Shown piece by piece: positions 55,523 to 64,000 of a stretch of DNA of 64,000 nucleotides (positions are counted from its first letter, which is position 1; each line of letters starts with the position of its first letter). The position numbers were made by a program, and so were the translations under genes. Where the stretch lies: NCBI GenBank assembly GCA_026168455.1, contig CM047431.1:22943365-23007364 (forward strand). The letters run 5' to 3'. Under the pieces are notes generated by a model, which did not search any database, had not been told where the DNA came from, and worked only from the letters and a program-made list of their open reading frames with translations. The DNA comes from Theocolax elegans (lineage: Eukaryota > Arthropoda > Insecta > Hymenoptera > Cerocephalidae).

Positions 55523-57013
55523 TTATTTTCGCGGTGCGAAGGGGACGTTTGAGCGGGTTTCCGCGCTCGAAGTAGAGGGAATTTGATTCGTAGCCTCTCT
55601 CTCGACCCTCCTCGGAGAGAGAGTATCGGTGTTTCCCTGATATTGATTTCCTTCTCTTATTTCTCTTTGTAACTTATAACAATCGCGCTTTATGTGACCG
55701 GGTTTTCCGCAATGAAAACAAGTAACTGGTGATCTTATATTATTATTCGATTCGTTATTAATATATCGTGATTCTTGGGAACTTGGATTAACCGGCTCGC
55801 GCACACCGCGAGTCCCGGAATTATTTCCCCGATCTTCTTTGTTAAATTGCTGCGACGAGTATTTATTATTATTATAACGAACAAAGGAATCATTTTTATC
55901 TCTGTCTCTATTTGGTAAAAATTCCGTCTGATTTTGATATTCATTCCAACCACCAAATTGTAAATTTGGTCTATTATAATTACGACTATTATCCGAGCGA
56001 TTTTGTGGGCTATATGAACTGCTTATGGGATTGCGTCGGTTGTTATTATCGGAAAATCTTTCCGCAAAACTTCGTGCTAATTTGAAACAATTTATGGCTC
56101 CATGACCAGTCTTAGAACAATATTGACATACAATCGGAGAGTTATTAGAAATATAGTTTACTTTACGCGTTTCTCGAGTTGAACGAAAACGAGCCTCTTC
56201 TCGGCTCGGCGTCTCCTCGTCCAAGACGCTACAAGCGAACTCGCGCTCCACCTCGAGCGCTTGTTCACGAGCTTGTTTTATAGAACTTGGAGTCCCTAAA
56301 CGCGCGCGAATTTCCCAACGAAGCCCTTTTAAAAAGAATTTTAAGCAATCTCGCCTTAGTTCAAGCATGAAATGATCTGCTATCGTGACTCGTCCCTCTC
56401 TGTCGGCCGCTTTGACTATTTCATTTTTTATTTCTTGTAATCGATTAAAATAAGCAACGACTGCCTCATTGTTTTTCTGTTTTAATTTAGCAAGTTCTCC
56501 CGTCCACTCGTAATATGTTTTTATCGATCCGAAGGTGTTTTCGAAAAAATCGGATATCTCTTTGATAGAATTAAAATTTTCTCCGCGCGCACAAGTTAAA
56601 GCTTCCCCATATAAACGCATTCGAATAAGTTTTGTTAATTCTTTCTCGTACTCCGACGGTAAAATTTCTTTTGCTTCGTTGCATCCGTCCAAAAATTGCG
56701 ATAAATTTATATTATGACCGTTAAACCGCGGTATTAAATCTAGAGCGTCCTTTAGCGATAAACCTCGAATTTGAGACGTCATTGTTTTATTATTAATTTG
56801 TTTTTTAACTTCACTCCTATCTAGTTTTTTTGGTTTTGTTCCGGTGCTTGTTCTTAATTCGTCTAAATTAATTTTATTAAATAATTCGTCTTTAATCTTA
56901 GAAGAGTTTGCTTGTTCGGGTGATTTTTTAATTAATTGATTATCGAAGGGAATTGTAAAATCTGTCGCGCCTTGAATTAGTTTTTCGTCGAGTACTTTCG
57001 CCGTGTCTGTCAC
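55523..57013 (-). CDS. gag: Gypsy-2 copy B Gag (capsid and nucleocapsid)
   Basis: Identical in translation to 40718-42208, with two intact CCHC knuckles. It is likewise cut upstream by the MITE. Confidence 0.87.
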   Translation of the reverse strand: MTDTAKVLDEKLIQGATDFTIPFDNQLIKKSPEQANSSKIKDELFNKINLDELRTSTGTKPKKLDRSEVKKQINNKTMTSQIRGLSLKDALDLIPRFNGHNINLSQFLDGCNEAKEILPSEYEKELTKLIRMRLYGEALTCARGENFNSIKEISDFFENTFGSIKTYYEWTGELAKLKQKNNEAVVAYFNRLQEIKNEIVKAADREGRVTIADHFMLELRRDCLKFFLKGLRWEIRARLGTPSSIKQAREQALEVEREFACSVLDEETPSREEARFRSTRETRKVNYISNNSPIVCQYCSKTGHGAINCFKLARSFAERFSDNNNRRNPISSSYSPQNRSDNSRNYNRPNLQFGGWNEYQNQTEFLPNRDRDKNDSFVRYNNNKYSSQQFNKEDRGNNSGTRGVREPVNPSSQESRYINNESNNNIRSPVTCFHCGKPGHIKRDCYKLQREIREGNQYQGNTDTLSPRRVEREATNQIPSTSSAETRSNVPFAPRK

Positions 57014-57057
57014 TAGTGCCTTTGCTTCCTCAGTCTCTTTTTCGATCGGTGCGGAAA

Positions 57058-57505
57058 TAGTATATTACACATCTAGGGAGGTAAAGTATTGGTGAGCCTA
57101 TAGTACACGTAAATTGCCCCCCGAGCCGAAGGCGAGGGTGGCAAACGTGTGCTATTGGGTCGCCATTTTACCTCCCGTGGTGTGTATACTATTTTTTTCA
57201 ACAACGAGGCCGAAATTGCAACTTCGCGATTCGGGCGCCGGGAGCGAAAGTGACAGTTTCGGCCCGTTGTTGAAAAAAAATATTTTTCACCACACGTAGA
57301 CCGAAAGTACCACATTTCCTCCCGGCACCGAAAGAGGAATGTGTTATTTTCAGCCTACTGGTGGTGAAAAATAGTATACATCCCACGGGAGGTAAAATGG
57401 TCACCCCATAGCACATGCTTGCCACCCTCGCCTTCGGCTCGAGTGCCAATTTACATGTGCTATGGACTAACCAATACTTTACCTCCCTAGGTGTGTAATA
57501 TACTA
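57058..57505. mobile_element. 444-bp MITE in Gypsy-2 copy B gag (TSD TA)
   Basis: Same element at the same base of gag as 42253-42699, differing mainly by one extra A near 57275. The insertion therefore predates the duplication of the retrotransposon. Confidence 0.87.
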
Positions 57506-57565
57506 TAACGCGCCTTTAATCTTATTTATGATACCTTGAAAAGTTGTCCCTTTTTTTACACTTTC

Positions 57566-58165
57566 TTATAAACTTTCTATAATTTTAGGTTCCTCGAGAT
57601 AAGAATCTAACAATTCTTTTTTTACTTCAGTTGCGAGCCGTTTTCTTACCGAGCTTATAACGTTATCCGGTGTTAAAATCAATGGTTCATATGGACGATA
57701 AATTGCTGGACGATAAATGGCTGGCGTACTAAAATTTACAGGATTATTCGTGATAAGTTCTTTTTGTTCCTCGTAATTCAAAACTGCGGGTTTTAAACTA
57801 AAATGTTTTACGCGCGTGGGAGTAATTATTGTGTCTTCCTGTTCGTCTTCACTAACTTCGGAAATAGAAAGATCAGTTGGAAAAAAAGGGTCTCTATATT
57901 CAAAATCGCGAGGAATTTTTATAGATAATGAAATATTTGCTGCACTTTTTTCTAGTCTATCCTTTAAATAATTTATTTCTTTTGTCAAATTTTGCACTGT
58001 TTCCCTAGGAGTTTTAGTTAAATCGAGAGTATCGAGAGTCTGAACTTTTTCTTTGTATAAATTTAATAACGTATCATTCATAGAAAATTCTAAACTCGTG
58101 TTTCTTTGTTTATTTACATAACAATCAGTATTTTTAGGCGAACCTGACATTTTATATCTAAACAA
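57566..58165 (-). pseudogene. Gypsy-2 copy B first ORF, Gag N-terminal part
   Basis: Identical in translation to 42760-43359, with the same TAA. It is preceded by the leader and the tRNA-Gly primer site at 58207-58224. Confidence 0.65.
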
Positions 58166-58250
58166 ATTATTCCTTTAATCTCTTTTTTTCTCTCAAAAAT
58201 GTGAATTTCCCGGCCGATGCACCAAATTTATTATAATAACTAATATAATC

Positions 58251-59967
58251 TGTCACGTCCAGACTTGCACCAATCACTATAAAAAAATATTACAAGAAGG
58301 AAAATGGTTAATAAACCATTCGCGTTCCTTTCGCTCTTGTTTGACTAGGACTAGCCTTACGTCTCCGGGAGTAGCGAGCGAAGTTATTTTGAGAGTAGAG
58401 ATGCAGGATATAATGTGGGATAAATAAAATAATATATGTTTCATTTCGTATTAATCATGCATTATTTATTTAAATATAATATGCTGTTTTCCTTTAAATG
58501 AACAAGTGTGACTAAATTATTACAGCTTTTTAATGAGCAAAAACACATAAAATTACACTATTTTATTAACAATTGTATAAAATTATTTAAGTCGAATAAC
58601 GATTAATTTTGATTGAATAAACAAGTGTACGGCGAACACATTAACACATTATAGAATAAAAGATACACAAGGTTTTTTATTATAAACATTAATAATCGAA
58701 ATAAGAATTATTATAAATAAATGCAGATTTAATCAAAAATTGTTGTCGGTTTAAACACGAATTATTATTAATAAAGTGTATTTCAAACCGCGAATATTGC
58801 AAATTAAATGCAATACAACGAATAATTATTATAAATAAATTGTGATATATAATAATAATTGTTTTAAAAGAAAACGGTTGGTTCAGCAATCGAAATAACA
58901 TAAAATATCAGGTTTGCCTTTACGAATAATACAAGCGTATAGATAGCCGAAAAGAATATACCTTAAGTACCCAAATATATAGATATATATATGTATATAT
59001 ATATATATATGTGTGTATATTCGGTGAGGAACGAAGGTCCGCCTTGAACGTGGGTAGCGGTGTCAGATTGCCGGATAATGTCCTGCTAGACCTGCGGGCG
59101 TCGACGTTAGATGCGTATGCTGTTGGAGCTCGATGATTTCCAGATGTCGAAGTCGTAGTTCCTCGACTATGGCTTGTAGATGTCAATGATACGTCTCGAT
59201 TCCTCTCGTGATTTTTAATGCGTATTACTTTAAAGTTCAAGTAGCAGAGCTACGCCCTCGGATAAAAATCAAAGAGTTGACCAGCAGAGCTTCGCCTTGC
59301 GAAAGCTTTAGATGAAAAATTAGGAGTGCCTGTGTCTCTTCTGGGTCCTCTTTATATACCCTAAAATTCTATGCATCTGTCCTTGTCTTACGCTTCGCCT
59401 TGTCTTACACTTTGCCTTATATGGAGATTGTGTAAGTAGTTCTCGATTTTTCTGTGCTTGCACCCGATTGGACTGTTAGATGTGCGTAATTAAAAATTAT
59501 CGAATCCCGTGCATTTTCTGTATCGCTTCGTAGTTAATTCGGAGAATTTGCTGTCCCCCTTTTTATTACTGCGACGTTACCCAAAGAACGGCTTAATTTA
59601 TTACTTCCTTCTAATGCTCGAATTTTCTAGTCGATGTTTCCCATTGCCGGCTCTTCTCCGAGCATTGATTTTATAGTGCAGTACAAAAAAACTCTTGCGT
59701 AACCCTTCGTTTCGATCTCACTATCGGCGATCCCGCTTATATGCGTATTGGCTTTGAATAATATCTTCAACTCTACTTATCAGTCTCTTTTTCGCTTGAA
59801 ACACTCGTAAAATAATCTGTTCCTTAGCTCTATTTTATATTACTGCATTTACTTAGAACCATTCTTTATCCACCTTATTTTGTTCGTCTTCTACGCCGTA
59901 TTTTTATTCTAAACTACGCAGTACTTTTTACGAAAAATAATAATATAATTTTCGTCGGGACGCGACA
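58251..59967 (-). repeat. Gypsy-2 LTR3, right end of the array
   Basis: 1,717 bp, the 5' LTR of copy B. It ends GGGACGCGACA at 59967, where the sequence changes at once to Polinton polymerase coding DNA. This outer edge fixes the LTR terminus at TG/CA. Confidence 0.92.
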
Positions 59968-62848
59968 GTACGTACAAACTAAATAATAAAAAGATTTGCG
60001 ACTTAATTAAAATATGTCATGAATGTAAAAAACTTGTACATGTACATCGCGGGAAACACGAATGTGGAGTTACTTACTGTAAAGGATGTAAAAATAAGCA
60101 CTCGTATAATGAATTATGTTATATGACACCATTGCAACGAATAAATAAAAAAAATGAAAAATATTTATATGTCTTTTACGATTTTGAGACGCGTCAAGAT
60201 ACTTCATACCGGAATCATGAAATGACTCGTATGCACTTTCCAACTTTATGCGTCGCGCATCACGTTTGCACAGGCTGCATCGATAACGATAATATTTTTG
60301 ACATTTGCACCACTTGCGGAACGCGCGAACACATTTTTTGGGAGAATCCGGTTAAAGAATTTACAGACTTGTATTTGAGAGAAAAAACAGTATTTCGAAA
60401 AATCGTGTGTATTGCTCACAATGCACGTGGTTTCGACGCACAATTTATTCTGCGTGAATTAGTCGAACATCGTGAAAACGTTTTGCCCAATGTAATTTTA
60501 AACGGTAAAAATATAATTCTGATTCAGAGCGGTAAAACTAGCTTCATCGATAGTTTGAATTATTTTCAAATGAAGCTCAGTGTCTTGCCAAAAACATTCG
60601 GGTTACCTGAAAGTTCAAAGAAAGGGCACTTTCCACTTGTTTAACACGTTAGAAAACAAAAATTATATAGGTCCATTGCCCGATGCCTCTTTTTATTCAC
60701 CAGACTCAATGTCGTCGACTGATCGCGAAGATTTTTATGTATGGTATAATGCAGAAAAAGCACGAAATGCTGTTTTTGATTTCAAACGCGAAATGCTGGA
60801 ATACTGCCGCATGGATGTTGAGATATTGAGACGTGCATGCTTGGCATTCAAGAAAATTTTTTTGGACATAGCGGATATATGTCCATTTACAGAAGCAACT
60901 ACGATTGCCAGTGCGTGCTCGCTGCTGTATCGAAAGCAGTTTTTAAAAGAAAAAACCATAGGTATACTGCCGCCTAACGGGTACAGGCGGTGCGACACTC
61001 AATCACAAAAAGCTATCGAATGGCTTCTTTACTGCGAGCGAGAGATTGGTCATGAAATAATTCACGCAGGTAGATCTCACGAATTTAGATTGAAAGAGGG
61101 CTTTTTAGTCGACGGTTATTTACCAGCTCTAAGTTCGGAGCAAAAAGGAGTCGTATTCGAATTTGAAGGGTGCTACATTCACGGATGCCCGACATGTTTT
61201 TCAAAATCCCGCAACAAACAAGTAGTTTACGGTCGATCGTTTGACGAAGTTTACGAAAATACACAGCATAAACTCCAAAAAATGCGTGAATTCGGGTATG
61301 AGGTACGTTATATTTGGGAATGCCAGTTTAATAAATTAAAGCAATCAAATAGATCTTTACTTAAAATCGCACCCATTAATTCATAAAATAACACTCAATC
61401 CACGCGACGCATTTTTCGGGGGTCGCACTGAAAATATTGTACCTTTTTATGAAATTAAACAGGGAGAGCAGATTAAATACACGGATATTTGTTCTCTTTA
61501 CCCGTTTATTTGTAAGAGGGGCAAATATCCTGTAGGTCATCCGCGAATTTTGATGGGCGAAGAGTGTGGTGAATTAACGGGTAGCGACATAAATGATCTA
61601 ACACGCGTTGAAGGCCTCGTCAAATGCAAGATTTTACCTCCGCGCAATTTGTATCTTCCCATTTTACCAGTTAAAATGCACAACCGTTTGCTGTTTGCAC
61701 TTTGCCGGTCTTGTTGCGAAGAAATGAACAATGGCGAGTGCAATCACGATTCCGTTGCGTACCGCGAGTTTTCGGGAACGTGGGTGGTAGACGAATTGCG
61801 TAAAGCTGACGAGCTCGGTTATCGCATAACCGAGATATATATATAATCTGGCAGTACGAAATTACGCAGTTCGACGGAGTGCAAGGAGGTCTTTTTCACG
61901 AGTACGTCAATACTTTGTTGAAAATAAAACAAGAGGCAAGTGGATTCCCCACAGAATGCGTCGACGAGGAATCCATTTTGCAATATCTGCAAGATTACGA
62001 GCGCAATGAAGGTATTAAGTTAGATCGTGCAAAAATTGAGCGGAATGTAGGATTGAGAGCTGTTTCAAAACTGATGTTAAACACACAGTGGGGTAAATTC
62101 GGTCAACTCTCAAATTTAAATCAGACGACAGTTGTAAAATTGCGTCAAAAATTTTTAGAACTAATTACGTCACCCGACAAAGAAATTTTTTCTATAATAC
62201 CCGTAAATGATGAAATTTTGTATGTGAATTGGCGGTATGTAGAAGAAGCAATGGAGCCGTCACCAAATACAAATGTTGTCATAGCTACGTACACAACCGC
62301 TCAAGCGCGGTTGGCATTGTATAAGTACATGGCGCGACTCGGCGAAAGATTGTTATATTGTGATACCGATTCTTGTATATTTGTAAGGAAAGATGAAACC
62401 GATGCGAGCGAATGCGAGCCACCCTTAAATAATCTTGTGGGTGGTATGACCGACGAACTGGAGGGTTACGGGAAAGGTACGTATATACAAACTGGTCGCA
62501 GTCGCCACGAAATTTTATGCTTATAAAGCTATTACACCATCGGGTGACATTGTGCAGAGCTGTAAAGTAAAGGGTGTATCTCTAAATTTTAAAAATTCAT
62601 TGAGCATAAATTTTGATAGTATTAAGAATATGCTCGATGCTACCTTTACCGATACCAAGAATGTGTGTGAAGATGAATGCGATGCTAATTTAAATACCGC
62701 AATAACTGTTAATTTTCAAGCCATTCGACGATCCACAGTGCATGAAATTTTGACTTGTAATGAATCGAAGACATGTACAGTTGTATTGAAAAAGCGGCGA
62801 TATATATCGCAACACCGTTCGGTACCATATGGTTACAAGTCGAATTAA
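59968..62848 (+). pseudogene. polB: Polinton/Maverick protein-primed DNA polymerase B, broken
   Basis: A family B polymerase of the protein-primed type that replicates Polintons. The frame is open from the LTR3 edge. A Cys/His cluster (CHECKKLVHVH, CGVTYCKGC) comes first, then Exo I (FYDFETRQD ~60176), Exo II (AHNARGFDAQF ~60417) and Exo III (YCRMDVEIL ~60800). Polymerase motif A is DICSLYPF (~61483), motif B KLMLNTQWGKFGQ (~62068) and motif C YCDTDS (~62357). The C-terminal part ends at the TAA near 62846. Four frame changes (near 60635, 61370, 61840 at an AT repeat, and 62515) break it. The extreme N-terminus is missing beyond LTR3. All catalytic motifs are still readable. Confidence 0.9.
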
Positions 62849-62903
62849 AGTAAAAATACTGTAAATATTGTAAATATGTAAAATATGTACACATTTTTTA
62901 TTG

Positions 62904-62909
62904 AATAAA
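62904..62909 (+). terminator. Poly(A) signal AATAAA after polB
   Basis: AATAAA about 55 bp after the polymerase stop codon, in AT-rich DNA. Confidence 0.5.
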
Positions 62910-62971
62910 TAACATAGTAAAATGTATTCTACTGTTTTTTTATCACTTTTATTTTCCATGTATTATCATTT

Positions 62972-63147
62972 TCAGAGATCAGCGAGGGTTAAATCAATAA
63001 TATTGATCACCGAGACAAAAGCTAGCAAGATCGCCGCGAAGATCAGGCTAGCATATACCGTGCGTCGAAACAGCTGAATCCAAGGCGGTGGTCTAGCTAA
63101 CCACCGTCCGCGCCGCTACCGCCGCCGCCCCCGTCCGCGAAGATCAT
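62972..63147 (-). pseudogene. Short membrane-type reading frame, minus strand
   Basis: An open minus frame without Met (63115-62972) encodes ~47 residues ending in a transmembrane-like segment (VYASLIFAAILLAFVSVIN) before TGA. In another frame just upstream an ATG at 63147 starts a 16-codon Gly/Ser-rich frame that ends in TAG at 63097. The two could be one small frameshifted membrane-protein gene convergent with polB and divergent from the ATPase. Length and absence of a clean start keep this tentative. Confidence 0.35.
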
Positions 63148-63198
63148 GCTTTTTTGCGTTAAAATGTATTGTACGGCGAACATCATTCAGTTTTGAGA

Positions 63199-63876
63199 AT
63201 GGACACGCGGTGGAAACATCCATTTACATGCATATGTGCCGGCCCTACGATGGCCGGTAAATCGGTATTCGTGAAACGATTTCTTAAACATCTACCGCAA
63301 ATGTGTGACGTTCGGTTTGATCAAATTCTTTTTTACTACGGTGAATGGCAAGACTCGTATCGCACTGCCTTTAAATCGGGCGATAATCAAAACATTGAAT
63401 TCAAGGAGGGAATACCGCAACCGACCGACTACTCTTACGATAGTCAAAAAAAGAAATTATTGATTCTCGATGATTTAATGCGCGAATCGTCAAATAGTTG
63501 CGTGCTCGATTTATTTACCAAAGGATCACACCACAAAAACTTGAGTGTTATTTTTATTACGCAAAATATTTTTTACAGAGGTCAGAATCAACGCGATTTG
63601 TCGTTAAATTCAAATTATATTGTACTGTTTAAAAATCCTCGCGATCGTGCCCAAGTTTTACATCTTGCGAGACAGGTATATCCCGAGGGTCCTAAATTTT
63701 TGCAAGAAGCTTACATGGATGCGTGTACACCACCATTTAGCTATTTATTGTTAGATATGAAGCAAGATACACCAGACGCATACCGTTTCCGTACATGTAT
63801 ATTTCCCGATGATCGGGCACAATATACATACGTACCAAAAGTATTAGCTTCGACAACCATGCGTTTTTTTCGATAA
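63199..63876 (+). CDS. Polinton packaging ATPase (FtsK/HerA-A32 type)
   Basis: 225 residues from the ATG at 63199; the frame is open upstream to 63169 but has only a TTG there. Walker A is GPTMAGKS (15-22), Walker B LLILDDLM (Asp 91-92), then SHHKNLSVIFITQNIFY, the sensor-like strand typical of this clade. It matches the viral genome-packaging ATPases related to poxvirus A32 that Polintons and adenovirus-like relatives carry. The enzyme pumps DNA into capsids. Length is normal for the family (about 220-260). The frame is intact, in contrast to polB. Its position after polB fits Polinton gene content. Confidence 0.87.
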   Translation: MDTRWKHPFTCICAGPTMAGKSVFVKRFLKHLPQMCDVRFDQILFYYGEWQDSYRTAFKSGDNQNIEFKEGIPQPTDYSYDSQKKKLLILDDLMRESSNSCVLDLFTKGSHHKNLSVIFITQNIFYRGQNQRDLSLNSNYIVLFKNPRDRAQVLHLARQVYPEGPKFLQEAYMDACTPPFSYLLLDMKQDTPDAYRFRTCIFPDDRAQYTYVPKVLASTTMRFFR

Positions 63877-63930
63877 TAATTTGATTAAAACTCTTGAAAA
63901 TTTTCTCTATTAAACAGTCTTTACGTGACT

Positions 63931-64000
63931 ATGGCCGGGGCAACATTTAACTGCGTACCAGGGACACGGTTTTCAAAAAAATCTATTGCGCTGTTGACTG
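63931..64000 (+). CDS. Start of a further Polinton-type gene, cut by window end
   Basis: An ATG in good context (gactATGG) opens 23 codons (MAGATFNCVPGTRFSKKS) to the window edge. It is 54 bp after the ATPase stop. Polintons usually carry capsid, protease and integrase genes near this position, but too little is visible to name it. Confidence 0.45.
   Translation, partial: MAGATFNCVPGTRFSKKSIALLT

Overview
The window is a stretch of animal, most likely insect, genomic DNA built almost entirely from nested and decayed transposable elements. I found no bacterial-type operon, no ordinary host gene and no CRISPR array. The elements are Ty3/gypsy retrotransposons primed by tRNA-Lys and tRNA-Gly, Helitrons with Rep/helicase genes, hAT-like and other MITEs, and a Polinton/Maverick fragment. 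An insect, possibly a hymenopteran such as an ant, is my inference from the look of the elements; no host marker gene proves it.

Layout. 1-717: degenerate ~60-bp tandem repeat. 718-1145: short non-repetitive stretch with a CpG-rich patch. 1146-19771: Helitron copy 1, oriented +, with its Rep/helicase gene as a pseudogene. Three insertions interrupt it: a 10-kb gypsy element (Gypsy-1, 1342-11313, minus strand, TSD CATT), a 103-bp hAT-type MITE (12753-12855, 8-bp TSD), and a 2.05-kb composite insertion (17006-19057, TSD GGAC). The composite joins two unrelated LTR-like units head to head across a tRNA-Lys primer-site palindrome. 19771-25720: a second Helitron-like element. It has a cysteine-protease-like remnant, 114-bp coding repeats, N- and C-terminal Helitron fragments, an unclassified 1.8-kb insertion between them, and a 67-bp repeat array before its 3' end. 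25721-29383: non-coding AT-rich DNA with a ~710-bp imperfect palindrome, an alternating purine/pyrimidine CA/CG tract, a Helitron-type 3' hairpin, CT microsatellites and a ~100-bp repeat.

29384-59967: a tandem array of one very large gypsy element (Gypsy-2, minus strand, tRNA-Gly primer site). The order is truncated 5' internal part, LTR1, internal A, LTR2, internal B, LTR3. A and B share the same nonsense codons, the same frameshift and the same MITE insertion in gag, so they look like duplicates of one defective copy. B also has a 977-bp tandem duplication in pol. Each copy has a 73-bp VNTR in its 3' non-coding part and a 30-residue repeat between protease and RT.

59968-64000: part of a Polinton/Maverick element. 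It has a protein-primed DNA polymerase B pseudogene cut at its 5' side by LTR3, a small minus-strand membrane-type reading frame, an intact packaging ATPase gene, and the first codons of a further gene at the window edge.

The genes do not form one pathway. They are self-replication modules of separate elements, nested in a datable order. Helitron 2 and the Polinton are older hosts, Helitron 1 inserted into Helitron 2, and Gypsy-1 (LTRs nearly identical) and the GGAC composite inserted into Helitron 1. The least ordinary object is the 17006-19057 composite.
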